DNA of 64,000 bases, taken from positions 62,001 through 126,000 of IMG/VR virus record IMGVR_UViG_3300046820_003928; one strand, given 5' to 3'. This document shows positions 7,365 through 15,002 of this stretch, one piece after another. The first letter of the stretch is position 1. Each line of letters begins with the position of its first letter. The position numbers were made by a program, and so were the translations under genes. The stretch is from a virus. The notes beneath the pieces were generated by a model that saw only the letters and a program-made list of their open reading frames with translations, was not told the origin of the DNA and searched no databases.

Positions 7365-8153
7365 TCAAGAGAATCTAACCACCTCAAGATGCGCTTCGTT
7401 CTGGATGCACCATGTCATTGTTGCACGCCACTTTTCACGGTCGGTGTCAGTCTCATGCCCTTTCACCTCGTACAGAGTCTTTCTGTCAAGCGTCAGAAAG
7501 TCTGGGATGTAGACCCGCTCGACACCGTTCGGGTCCACGTACGGGATGCGGATGCCGTGCTGCTTGGTGACAGGAATATTCCGTTCGATGCACTCATCGA
7601 GGAATCGAGTCTCCCAGGAGGAGTGCATGTATTCCTCCCGACCGGTGAATGGGTTGAGCTTCCACTCGGTTCTGTAGGGCGCCTGGGGACCGATCTTGCC
7701 CTGCTCGAGGAGATCACAAGCTCGGGAGGACTGCAGCTTTCTCTTCCCAGCTGATTCGGGCTTCTGCCAGTTCTCGGCGTTTGTTTTTGCTGAGCGCTTT
7801 CGGACTTCAGGGGTGATGTGCGCTCGCATAAGCGAAGCTTGATTTGTTGCCTTGTCTTTATTTTCTCCGTAAAAACGGACTAAGTTTTTACGATTCTTCT
7901 CGCCAATTTTCGCTTTCGATTCATTTGTCAGACGACCCTCAATTCTTGCCGAGTGGCCGTGAATATACCGCAGAAATCTCATTCCCTGAGATCTTGAGAA
8001 GGGTACATCGAGTCCGCAGCCACATTCACACTTTGGGTTGACTCCTCCGTGTATGTAGTTTAGAAGATAACTTTCGTAAGAAGTGTTGTGTGCCCGGAGC
8101 ACGTGTGGTGCAAGACGTTCGAAATCTTTCTGGCAGATTTTGCATGATTCCAT
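7365..8153 (-). CDS. Homing endonuclease, PD-(D/E)XK type with zinc finger
   Basis: A 262-residue protein. It starts with a C2H2-like finger (CKICQKDFERLAPHVLRAH, residues 4-22) and a CECGCG cluster. A basic DNA-binding middle (residues 80-150, many Lys/Arg/Asn) follows. The C-terminal nuclease fold has SSWETRFLDECIERN (178-192), then IPDFLTL and LYEVKG, which supply the P-D and E-x-K residues of a PD-(D/E)XK site. It lies between the capsid-gene terminator and the EDxHD homing gene. Base composition changes sharply within the gene. The catalytic end is GC-rich (39 of 60 bases at 7501-7560) and the N-terminal part is not (22 of 60 at 7861-7920), which suggests a recombinant origin. Its target is probably in or near the capsid gene of related phages; that is inference. 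Confidence 0.75.
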   Translation of the reverse strand: MESCKICQKDFERLAPHVLRAHNTSYESYLLNYIHGGVNPKCECGCGLDVPFSRSQGMRFLRYIHGHSARIEGRLTNESKAKIGEKNRKNLVRFYGENKDKATNQASLMRAHITPEVRKRSAKTNAENWQKPESAGKRKLQSSRACDLLEQGKIGPQAPYRTEWKLNPFTGREEYMHSSWETRFLDECIERNIPVTKQHGIRIPYVDPNGVERVYIPDFLTLDRKTLYEVKGHETDTDREKWRATMTWCIQNEAHLEVVRFS

Positions 8154-8202
8154 GATTAGATTATATTCATATCAACATGAAAGTTATATAAAAAAGAAAC
8201 AA

Positions 8203-8232
8203 AGATGGCGCCCTTTTTAGGGGGCGCCATCT
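8203..8232 (-). terminator. Rho-independent terminator after the major capsid gene
   Basis: A perfect 11-bp stem (AGATGGCGCCC and its complement) closes an 8-base loop and is followed on the minus strand by TTTGTTTCTTTTTT. It starts 40 bases after the capsid stop codon. It would end the head operon transcript and isolate the homing genes and the downstream cluster. Confidence 0.9.
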
Positions 8233-8271
8233 ATATAGTTGATCTAATTGATTAGATTAGATTACGTTCAA

Positions 8272-10179
8272 CTATATAATATTCATGTCAAGACACGTGA
8301 CCGTCCCGTAGAAGTCGGCGCGGACCATCTTCTTGCCGTAACGGGTCATAACGCCCTTGCGAGGAGTGAAATCCTCGGGAGCAAAGATCGTCGGGGTGAC
8401 GATGAGTGGGACGTAAGGAGCGTAGACATAGCCTGTCTCGAGGTAGCTGCCGCCCTTGTAGCCGACAAGAACCTTGTTACGGGGGAAGTAAGGGTCCTTG
8501 TAGACGGTGAAGCGGTTGCTCAGGGTGCCGATGGGGGTGGCGCCGATGGACATCGAGCCGCCGACCTGGCCCTGGCCATCGATCGAGTAGTTGGGCTTGT
8601 AGAGAACCGAAGCCTCGAGGACGGTGGCGACATCGGGTGAAACCACGATGAAGTTGGCCGAGCCGCGAAGGGTCTTGCGGTGGATCTCGTTAGCGACGTC
8701 GATGATGGTCTCGATGAGGGTCTCGTACCACTCGCGGACGGTGCCTGTGAAGGCAGGGCCGGGCTGCGTGGAAGAGGAGCGAGAGATCTCAGCGCCTGTG
8801 GTCTTGTTGACGAAGCGACCTGGTGCACGGCTCCAGTAGTAGTTGGCGCCACGAGCCTCGGTGAGGAGGTCGTTGAGGATCTCACGGTCGATCTCAAGAG
8901 CGATCTGCTCGGAGAGGATCTGGGTGAGCTCGACCTCTGCATCCATCGAGTGGTATGCGTTGAGGTCCTGGGCCAGCTCTGGTGACCAGCGAGCGCGCAG
9001 CTTGCGGGTTGTGGCTGTGACTGGGATGCTCTCGATCTTGATGTCGATCTCGGGGATGACAACCTGGGGCTGTGTAGCAAAGTCAGACTCGAACGAGGGG
9101 ATCGTCAGAGTTGATGCATCAGAGCCGTCAACGTTGAGCGAGTCAGCGATGGCGTATGATGCTGTGAGGTAGACAGCTGAGGTTGCTGCAGCGCCTGGGA
9201 TGTATGTACCAGAGACAACTGTAAGAACTGCTGCGCCGGCGGAGCCAGAGGGAAGCAGGGGGTTGGGGGTGAAGATGCCACCGCTGTAGGTGCCGAGCTG
9301 GTTGAGACGACGAACGTTGAGGATGTTCTGGCCGCCCTGGAAGGTCTCACCAGGAACTGCAAGGCCTGAAGTGCCTCCTGCAGAGTGAAGGGCGATCTCC
9401 TTGACCTGATTGAGGTCAACGTTTGATGGGAAGGAGGCAACGCTGAGGACCAGGAACTGGAACTGACCGGTGGAAGCTAGTGTACCATCAGCTGCATCTG
9501 TCTCGATAAGCGAGGTGATCTGTGGGTCGAACTGGAGGAAGCGACCGTCTGTACCAGTTGCAAAGGCCTTTGCAGCGTTGGTGAGTGTGGTGCCGCCCTG
9601 CCAGGAACCCGAGGCGAGGAGACCAACGCCGGTGGAGCTGGTGTGCACCTTTGTGAAACCGGTGCCGACGAGATCGTACTGGCCGCCGGTTGCGAGTGAA
9701 CCAGAGCGGATTCCCTTTCCGGTTGGGTTGTTGTAGATCGACTGACCACCCTTGTAGGTTGCGCCTGAGGTTGAGACGCCAGTCTGGAGGTTGGCATCGC
9801 CACCGACGTCTGAGCCGTAGGTGTAATCCAGGTAAAACAGGAGACCGGATGGGAGGCTCATTGGCTGGATGGAGACGAGCTCGTTAGCAACGAGACCGCC
9901 GAAGACGCGACGGACAATGGGGAAGGCGATGTTGGTGAAGCCACGGATATCACCGGAGCCAACTGCATTGGCGCCGCCGGTGCCGAGGGAGTTGACCTCG
10001 CGGAGGACCTGGGCTGCCTGGTTCTCCATGAGGCGGGCCATGTTGTCACGCTTGACGCCATCGAGACCGCGGAGGAGACCGGTGCGTGTCCACTTCTCGA
10101 TGAGGCGCTTGCCCTCCTCAGTCACATTACGATCGGAAATGCCCTCAGTGAGCATGTTGAGTGAAAAAGACTTAGACAT
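8272..10179 (-). CDS. 23: Major capsid protein, T4 gp23-like
   Basis: A 635-residue shell protein. Conserved blocks match T4 gp23: GFTNIAFPIVRRVFGG then QPMSLPSGLLFYLDYTYG (residues 80-120), SPELAQDLNAYHSMDAEVEL with LEIDREI (about 400-440), and near the C-terminus VGYKGGSYLETGYVYAPYV and VMTRYGKKMVRADF. It is about 110 residues longer than T4 gp23. The extra sequence is a Gly/Ser/Thr-rich stretch at about 150-375, probably an insertion domain exposed on the shell. LRE at 59-61 lies where T4 gp23 is cut (after LTE65), so the gp21-like protease should remove the first 61 residues. AAGGAG precedes the ATG by 8 bases. Codons are strongly GC-ended (37 of 60 bases at 8641-8700), as in very highly expressed genes. 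A strong terminator follows. Confidence 0.97.
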   Translation of the reverse strand: MSKSFSLNMLTEGISDRNVTEEGKRLIEKWTRTGLLRGLDGVKRDNMARLMENQAAQVLREVNSLGTGGANAVGSGDIRGFTNIAFPIVRRVFGGLVANELVSIQPMSLPSGLLFYLDYTYGSDVGGDANLQTGVSTSGATYKGGQSIYNNPTGKGIRSGSLATGGQYDLVGTGFTKVHTSSTGVGLLASGSWQGGTTLTNAAKAFATGTDGRFLQFDPQITSLIETDAADGTLASTGQFQFLVLSVASFPSNVDLNQVKEIALHSAGGTSGLAVPGETFQGGQNILNVRRLNQLGTYSGGIFTPNPLLPSGSAGAAVLTVVSGTYIPGAAATSAVYLTASYAIADSLNVDGSDASTLTIPSFESDFATQPQVVIPEIDIKIESIPVTATTRKLRARWSPELAQDLNAYHSMDAEVELTQILSEQIALEIDREILNDLLTEARGANYYWSRAPGRFVNKTTGAEISRSSSTQPGPAFTGTVREWYETLIETIIDVANEIHRKTLRGSANFIVVSPDVATVLEASVLYKPNYSIDGQGQVGGSMSIGATPIGTLSNRFTVYKDPYFPRNKVLVGYKGGSYLETGYVYAPYVPLIVTPTIFAPEDFTPRKGVMTRYGKKMVRADFYGTVTCLDMNII

Positions 10180-10187
10180 ATTAAAAA

Positions 10188-10193
10188 CTCCTT
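10188..10193 (-). promoter_or_regulatory. Strong ribosome binding site of the major capsid gene
   Basis: AAGGAG lies 8 bases before the capsid ATG at 10179, within the 26-base gap after the scaffold gene. A near-identical leader (CTTAAGGAGTTTTTAAT here, CTAAGGAGTTTTAAA there) precedes the 94-residue head protein at 12987. The two GC-ended genes therefore share translation signals. Confidence 0.7.
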
Positions 10194-10205
10194 AAGCTTG
10201 TTTGA

Positions 10206-11543
10206 TTACTTGAGACCTGCCAGGGTGGCCCAGCGATCGACTTCACCTGCACCGTTCATGCGAGCAGATGATGAGGTAACTGGACGTGATGCCAGACCGG
10301 CTGTGTGCTTGACTGATTCGTTGAGAGACTCATTCTTCGATGTGATCGAGGTGGTGAGGCTCTCAAAGAGCAACTTGGCTTCGCGAAGATTCGATGCGCC
10401 GTCAAGAGCCTCGATGATTGCGCGACGTTGATTAGGTGCAACGTCCTTGTTCTGGAGGATCTTGTTTACATAAAGAAGCTTGGCGTTGAACAAGTTTAGA
10501 TCGGAAAGTTGCTCACGAAGCGTTTCAATTGCGCCTCTGTAATCATTGAGCTGATTCTTGAGGGCGTGATTTTCACGCGCTCCTTCCTTGATCTTCTTCT
10601 TGGCGAGATCTAGCTCGTTCATGTTGACGTCCATTGCGTCACCCTCGAGCGTGCCACCGCCAAAGGCTGCTGCTGCAACCTTGTGCGATTTTTCAGATGA
10701 ACCCTTTTTACGAGACTTAGCCTCGCGGAGCCTTGCAAGCTCACGACGAAGCATGTTCTCATCAATCTCATAGACCATCTCAGCGAGAGCCTCCTCGTCG
10801 CCTTCTTCAGCGCCGGCCTCAGCTGCTGGCTCGACGGGAGCAGCCTCAGCTTCCTCCTCGCCAACCTCAACCTCTTCCTCCTCGCCTTCGGTCTCTTCGA
10901 ATTCAATTCCCATAAGACCGAGCTTGTCAAATGCCTCTTTCTCTTCGGCAGTTCCAACAAGCTTGAGCACGGCTTCTTCAAGGTCATCCTCGTCGCCGTG
11001 CATCATTTCATCGAGCTCATAGAGCTCCTCATCCATCACTTTGTTCATTTTAGCTCCTTTAGCCTTTGATTCAGTCTCAGAGACAACGGATTTCTTGAGT
11101 TCCTCAAGGTCTACCTCGTAGGATCCGCTTGCCTCAACAGTTTCGGTCTCCTCGGACTCACCCTCTTTGATGAGTGCCAGGAGCCTTCCCTGCTCCTCTT
11201 CTGAAAGCGAGTCAAAGGCTTCAGAAAGAGCTGCAAGATCATCATTCTTTCCGGCGGAGCTTCTTTGTGATCCATTCATTAGATCTACAAGAGAGCGAAG
11301 GGCAGTCTCATCAAGTGCCACTTCTTCATCGGCGCCTTCCGCCTTTCCGTCTTCTTCGGAGATCGCTGTTGCAAGAAAGTCTGCGTCTTCGTTGACTGGA
11401 GTCTCTCCTACAAGCTGACTTTCAATAAACTCTCTAATCTTAGGAGTAACCGCCTCGATGATGGCGTTCTTTGCATTGAGCTCTGCTACTTCTCGAAGCT
11501 GCTTAGCGTCAGCAATCGCCTCTTCGAACAGTGATCTCGACAT
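10206..11543 (-). CDS. 22: Prohead core scaffold protein, gp22-like
   Basis: A 445-residue, very acidic, helical protein placed between the protease group and the capsid gene, where T4 has gene 22. The N-terminus (MSRSLFEEAIADAKQLREVAEL) is a helix with an LRE site at 16-18. Residues 85-240 are Glu-rich with long acidic runs (EGEEEEVEVGEEEAEA). Residues 300-380 form a coiled coil (KKKIKEGARENHALKNQLN, then IETLREQLSDLN). Scaffold proteins of T4-type phages are helical, acidic and cut to small peptides by the prohead protease, which fits the many L-x-E sites. AGAGGAAAG precedes the ATG. Assigned on position and composition; no strong sequence signature was used. Confidence 0.75.
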   Translation of the reverse strand: MSRSLFEEAIADAKQLREVAELNAKNAIIEAVTPKIREFIESQLVGETPVNEDADFLATAISEEDGKAEGADEEVALDETALRSLVDLMNGSQRSSAGKNDDLAALSEAFDSLSEEEQGRLLALIKEGESEETETVEASGSYEVDLEELKKSVVSETESKAKGAKMNKVMDEELYELDEMMHGDEDDLEEAVLKLVGTAEEKEAFDKLGLMGIEFEETEGEEEEVEVGEEEAEAAPVEPAAEAGAEEGDEEALAEMVYEIDENMLRRELARLREAKSRKKGSSEKSHKVAAAAFGGGTLEGDAMDVNMNELDLAKKKIKEGARENHALKNQLNDYRGAIETLREQLSDLNLFNAKLLYVNKILQNKDVAPNQRRAIIEALDGASNLREAKLLFESLTTSITSKNESLNESVKHTAGLASRPVTSSSARMNGAGEVDRWATLAGLK

Positions 11544-11593
11544 ATTCTTTCCTCTAATGCTGAAATTATGTATATCTATGCTTTGGTTTCTTC

Positions 11594-12139
11594 TTATTCT
11601 TGACTAAGTCTTGCAATTTTTAGCTTTTTTCTTGTTCTTTCTCGAAGATCGGGATTAACAGCGTCTACAAATCGAAAGGGAGCCTGATCTGTCACAGGGT
11701 TTGCTTTGACATCTCCCATTGACCACCCGCGTGGATCGACATCGACGACGCCTGGTGCAACAGTAAAAGAGGGATTTGAAGATGTCCCACCAAGAGCAGG
11801 TCCGTCAAATTTTCTCATTGGAAAAGGAACGATTCCAGAAAGTGTAGTTCTAGGAGTCGCTGAGTTCTCTGCGAGATCTAATCGATTCTTTGCCATTGTG
11901 AATCGATCAGTTCTTGAGAACGGTTCAGGTCTTTTTGCAAGGTTGCCATAGCTAACTTTTTTATTTATGAGGGCTCTCAGATTTAGTCCAGAATCACTAT
12001 CATCATACGCTTCTTCTTCATCACTGTTTTCTGTATTGTAGGGAAATTTATCACCAGATTTCTCTGGATTTTGAAATCCCTTCCTTCCAGTAAACCCATA
12101 GCCAGCGCCAGTCCTTTGATCGTGGACAAATTTTGGCAT
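11594..12139 (-). CDS. Uncharacterised head-region protein, 181 residues
   Basis: I do not recognise this protein. It starts MPKFVHDQRTGAGYGF, is hydrophilic and looks largely unfolded: an acidic patch (NSDEEEAYDDSDSG, about residues 38-51), a Pro/Gly-rich middle (PFPMRKFDGPALGG) and a basic C-terminus (LRERTRKKLKIARLSQE). It overlaps the upstream 176-residue gene by one base and precedes the scaffold gene. Four small genes lie between protease and scaffold, the region where T4 carries prohead core genes. A minor core or capsid-bound protein is the likeliest role, from position only. Confidence 0.65.
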   Translation of the reverse strand: MPKFVHDQRTGAGYGFTGRKGFQNPEKSGDKFPYNTENSDEEEAYDDSDSGLNLRALINKKVSYGNLAKRPEPFSRTDRFTMAKNRLDLAENSATPRTTLSGIVPFPMRKFDGPALGGTSSNPSFTVAPGVVDVDPRGWSMGDVKANPVTDQAPFRFVDAVNPDLRERTRKKLKIARLSQE

Positions 12140-12669
12140 CAGGAACGTCCGTCAGATCCTAGATAAGACCTTCCTGAGATGTATGATCCAATTGTCTGCC
12201 CTGCAACACCAGGAGTCGTCTCTGATGGTGATACTGCGCCTAGACCAAATCCATATTCATTTCCCTTTTCTGGAAGCTGTCCAACATACTCAGGAATATC
12301 GTACGGAGACGTGCTACCCGGACCAGGAGATGCTGGGTTGGGAACATATGGAGATGCTGGGAGGCCCTCGCCTCCGACAGGAACTGTTTCAAGGTCTGGC
12401 ACGCCAGAGAAATTTAGATCGAATGACCCAAAGGCATATCCGCCATCATTTACGACGCCAGATGTGACACCGATGTTTGGTATGCTATCCCCGGGACCGC
12501 CATTCCCATTCAGCGCAGCAATTGCTGCATTCTTTACAGCCTCTTCGCTGTATGTCGTTCCCACAGGAGTTGCAAACATCGCCGAAAGATTGACATCGTT
12601 CCGATGACCAAGACCACCCTCTCCGGGAACGCCTTGCGGCACAACAGTCGAATACTTTACAGATGACAT
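12139..12669 (-). CDS. Uncharacterised Gly/Pro-rich head-region protein
   Basis: A 176-residue protein of unknown family. The ATG at 12669 is preferred over the in-frame TTG at 12675 because AGGAG lies 6 bases before the ATG. It is rich in Gly, Pro and Ser with few charged residues (PASPYVPNPASPGPGSTSPY, about residues 107-126), contains repeated Gly-Val/Gly-Gly turns, and ends in SYISGRSYLGSDGRS. No helix-forming segment or membrane span is visible. It may be an extended linker or a surface protein of the head. Its stop codon overlaps the start of the next gene by one base, so both are made from the same transcript. Confidence 0.65.
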   Translation of the reverse strand: MSSVKYSTVVPQGVPGEGGLGHRNDVNLSAMFATPVGTTYSEEAVKNAAIAALNGNGGPGDSIPNIGVTSGVVNDGGYAFGSFDLNFSGVPDLETVPVGGEGLPASPYVPNPASPGPGSTSPYDIPEYVGQLPEKGNEYGFGLGAVSPSETTPGVAGQTIGSYISGRSYLGSDGRS

Positions 12670-12702
12670 TTGCAACTCCTGTGTAACAGTTTTTAAGGTT
12701 GA

Positions 12703-12987
12703 TTAATCAAGATCGTTGACAATCTGACGGCGGAGAGCAAGACGACGCTCCTGGATCTTGCGAAGCTGGTCGCGAAGCTCGACTTCCTGCTCCTTGAGCA
12801 TCTTGAGGGTCTGAAGCTTCTTGCCGGGAGTCTGCTTCACTGTGTGTGCAGGCTTGCCTGGCCACTCCTCGTCCATCTCAAGAGCAAGATCCTTCTTTGC
12901 CTGCTTTGTCTTCTTGTCATTCATCATCTTCGCCTTCTCCTCGAGAACGAGCTTGCGAAGCATATCGGGTGTAAGCTTGGTTGCCAT
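12703..12987 (-). CDS. Small charged helical head protein, 94 residues
   Basis: A 94-residue protein that is helical almost throughout, with a Lys-rich first half (TPDMLRKLVLEEKAKMMND) and a heptad-patterned second half (LQTLKMLKEQEVELRDQLR) suggesting a coiled coil. Its codons are GC-ended like the capsid gene and unlike its neighbours, and its leader has the same AAGGAG site, both pointing to very high expression. An abundant internal core protein like T4 gp67/gp68, or a capsid-binding protein, fits. The LVLEE site near residue 16 could be cut by the prohead protease. Function is inferred from abundance signs and position. Confidence 0.7.
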   Translation of the reverse strand: MATKLTPDMLRKLVLEEKAKMMNDKKTKQAKKDLALEMDEEWPGKPAHTVKQTPGKKLQTLKMLKEQEVELRDQLRKIQERRLALRRQIVNDLD

Positions 12988-13013
12988 TTTAAAACTCCTT
13001 AGGGTTTCAAAGA

Positions 13014-13025
13014 TTAAATATCACA
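13014..13025 (-). promoter_or_regulatory. Shared intergenic 12-mer TGTGATATTTAA, copy 1
   Basis: The minus strand reads TGTGATATTTAA 27 bases upstream of the ATG of the 94-residue head protein. The identical 12-mer occurs at 28542-28553, again in an intergenic gap and 21 bases before a start codon. It could be a promoter element. I know of no named consensus that matches. Confidence 0.35.
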
Positions 13026-13029
13026 GAAC

Positions 13030-13539
13030 CTACGATCTTGTGGGAACCTTTTCAGCAAATGCCAGCGCAGCCCACATTCCTGCACTTTCTCCAAAAATGT
13101 CTGTCGGATCGCTTTTTAGCATTGCTCTAGATGCGGCATCTCCTGCAGATTCAATCATCTGTTCGTGACTAACCCGACCAGAAGAAGATTCAGACATGCT
13201 CATGTAGGCACCATTTCTTGCAGTGTCTGCAAAGATGTCAGCCATTATAGGATCAGATGTGATAGAGCTGGCAAGAGCTGCTGTTCTTTGATTTACAGAT
13301 GTAGTGCCTTCCCGTATTTCTTCCCTCTTTGGAAGAAAGCTAATCTTATCTGCAATTGATTGTCTTGGATTCTGAGGTTGTTTGGTGCCTTGCGAGGTGC
13401 TCATTCCGCGAACCGGAGCAGCCGTGCGCATCTGTCGTGACTCATTTATAGTCTGCTGAGTCTCTGAGAGACCCTCTGCGAGGATCTCAACGAGGCATTC
13501 TTTGACCAGGTTTTTCAGGTCATTTCTTGTCATCTTCAT
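13030..13539 (-). CDS. Head-region protein with a probable cleavable N-terminal helix
   Basis: A 169-residue protein. The first 22 residues form an amphipathic helix (RNDLKNLVKECLVEILAEG) that ends in two overlapping-style L-x-E sites, LVE18 and LAE22. The middle is Ser/Thr/Gln-rich and disordered. The C-terminal 70 residues are mixed helical (SDPIMADIFADTARNGAY and FGESAGMWAALAFAEK). GGAAG precedes the ATG, and the gene follows the protease stop by 3 bases. An N-terminal helix ending in a protease site is how T4-type and related phages target proteins into the prohead core, so I infer a core or internal capsid protein. No family name can be assigned. Confidence 0.65.
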   Translation of the reverse strand: MKMTRNDLKNLVKECLVEILAEGLSETQQTINESRQMRTAAPVRGMSTSQGTKQPQNPRQSIADKISFLPKREEIREGTTSVNQRTAALASSITSDPIMADIFADTARNGAYMSMSESSSGRVSHEQMIESAGDAASRAMLKSDPTDIFGESAGMWAALAFAEKVPTRS

Positions 13540-13542
13540 TTA

Positions 13543-14148
13543 TCACTTCCAGGATTTGATCTCATTGAAGATTCTATTGATGCGATCAGATCTATTAAAG
13601 GTTGCACGAAGATCGACAGGATTTATTGATCTTGACTCACGAAGCATAAAGGCACCGGGTGTGCTCGGCTCAGAAACAATATCAAAACAGATCAGCTGGA
13701 AATCCTCTTGTACAACTGTGTGTCCGTCCTGCTGACGAGTAGATCCTACGCCTCTTGAGGAAATCCCAAGTGTAACTCCTGATTCGATGAGACTCTGCAA
13801 GATCTTTCCGCTAGGAGTATCTAGCAGCTCAACAGATCCATAAACAGTATCTCCCTCCATCCGGGCTTCTCTAACGATATGAGAGGCGTTCTTGAGTTCA
13901 ACAACAGAGGTGTCTGGGTGATCACACTCACCAAGCGCGCGATTTTCTCGGATGAACTTCTGGTAGTTGATTATCTCTCTTTCCAGTATGGCTCGTGGGT
14001 AGATTCTACCATTTTGATTGAGTGTATCAGATCTCTGGATTATGCCCTTAAGCATGATCTTGCCCCCGTTAAGGGCTCGAGACTCCTTGATGAGGTCAGG
14101 AGTAAGTGAGAGGGGTGTCCACTCAGTAAGCAGAGAAAGTGCGCTCAT
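13543..14148 (-). CDS. 21: Prohead maturation protease, T4 gp21-like
   Basis: A 201-residue serine protease of the herpesvirus-assemblin/gp21 class. The catalytic histidine lies in GECDHPDTS (about residues 73-81), and the catalytic serine in LGISSRGVGS (about 130-139), in the usual order and spacing. The N-terminal NGRIYPRAILEREI motif is typical of prohead proteases of T4-like phages. An LTE site at residues 7-9 suggests self-cleavage. It overlaps the 285-residue gene by 4 bases and lies upstream of scaffold and capsid genes. It should cut scaffold, core proteins and capsid protein after L-x-E, then destroy itself. Length agrees with T4 gp21 (about 210). Confidence 0.92.
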   Translation of the reverse strand: MSALSLLTEWTPLSLTPDLIKESRALNGGKIMLKGIIQRSDTLNQNGRIYPRAILEREIINYQKFIRENRALGECDHPDTSVVELKNASHIVREARMEGDTVYGSVELLDTPSGKILQSLIESGVTLGISSRGVGSTRQQDGHTVVQEDFQLICFDIVSEPSTPGAFMLRESRSINPVDLRATFNRSDRINRIFNEIKSWK

Positions 14149-15002
14149 TTTGCCTCCTTAGATTCCTCGATGAGCTGTGATAGAGTCATTAGTCGACCAA
14201 GGGTCTCGTCATTTAGGTTCTTAGTATCAAGATCATTAACGCGCTTTCTTATGTTAGAGATGTTCTCCTGGATAATCTGATTTTTCTCATTCTTCTCAAT
14301 TTCATCTAGGCAGGCAAGAGAATCAACTTTAATCTTTTGAGCACGCTCAATCATCCGCTCTGTTGGTCCCACATCAGACTTCATGAGGACATAATCTCTT
14401 ATGATCGCCTGCTGATCCTGCGTAAGACTTCCTGCATACTTTTTATTGAATTTTTCATTGAGGATTTTGACAACAAGCGTGTCAACATTTTCGTTTACCT
14501 GAGGCATTGGCTCGGCGTGGGGCAATTCACTTCTTAGCATCTCAACGAGCTTTGTCTCAATTAGAACTGTCTTGGCAAGATCAGATCTATCGCCAAGCGC
14601 CCATTCATTGAGCGCCACCTGGATCGTAGCAAGGTCTCTGTAGTTTGAGATTCGACGGTGAAAAAACATGCTATCATTGAGCGTGTGATTGATATCCTTG
14701 ATTAGAAGAGACTTCTCTCTATCAAGCTTTGTAAAGTCAATACGACGCGCTGCTGCCTTCGACTCTGTCAGAATAACTGCAGATATGGCAGAATCAGAAA
14801 CTCTTGTTTTTGCAAGAGCATTGAACAGTCTGAACTCCTTAAATAGCTCAGTGTCCCTAGCAAACCGCTTTGAAACAATGTCAAGCGCGATTTGTGCCTT
14901 GCTTCTGTTTCCTTCGATTAGGTATGAAGAAACTGCACGAAGCAAGAGCTCATATACAATTCCAACATTTCTTTTCTTGTTATGATTGATTCCCGTTTCC
15001 AT
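14145..15002 (-). CDS. Uncharacterised helical protein between portal and protease
   Basis: A 285-residue, nearly all-helical protein without recognised motifs. Features are an N-terminal basic stretch (METGINHNKKRNVGIVYELL), a middle rich in Arg/Lys (ESKAAARRIDFTKLDREKS) and a C-terminal coiled-coil-like segment (residues 215-285, ERAQKIKVDSLACLDEIEK). It shares its last and first bases with the protease and portal genes, so its level is tied to theirs. In T4 the portal-protease interval holds small core genes 67 and 68. This protein is longer, so the comparison is positional only. A prohead core or portal-associated role is plausible. Confidence 0.65.
   Translation of the reverse strand: METGINHNKKRNVGIVYELLLRAVSSYLIEGNRSKAQIALDIVSKRFARDTELFKEFRLFNALAKTRVSDSAISAVILTESKAAARRIDFTKLDREKSLLIKDINHTLNDSMFFHRRISNYRDLATIQVALNEWALGDRSDLAKTVLIETKLVEMLRSELPHAEPMPQVNENVDTLVVKILNEKFNKKYAGSLTQDQQAIIRDYVLMKSDVGPTERMIERAQKIKVDSLACLDEIEKNEKNQIIQENISNIRKRVNDLDTKNLNDETLGRLMTLSQLIEESKEAK

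Noticed and set aside
7389-7754. 121-codon plus-strand open frame over the PD-(D/E)XK homing gene
   Set aside because: It lies in the GC-rich half of a gene with clear nuclease motifs on the other strand and has no start signal.
8248-10195. Several plus-strand and out-of-frame open frames of 65-186 codons across the capsid gene
   Set aside because: They are a by-product of the GC-ended codons of the capsid gene, lack ribosome sites, and the minus-strand frame encodes a clear gp23-like protein.
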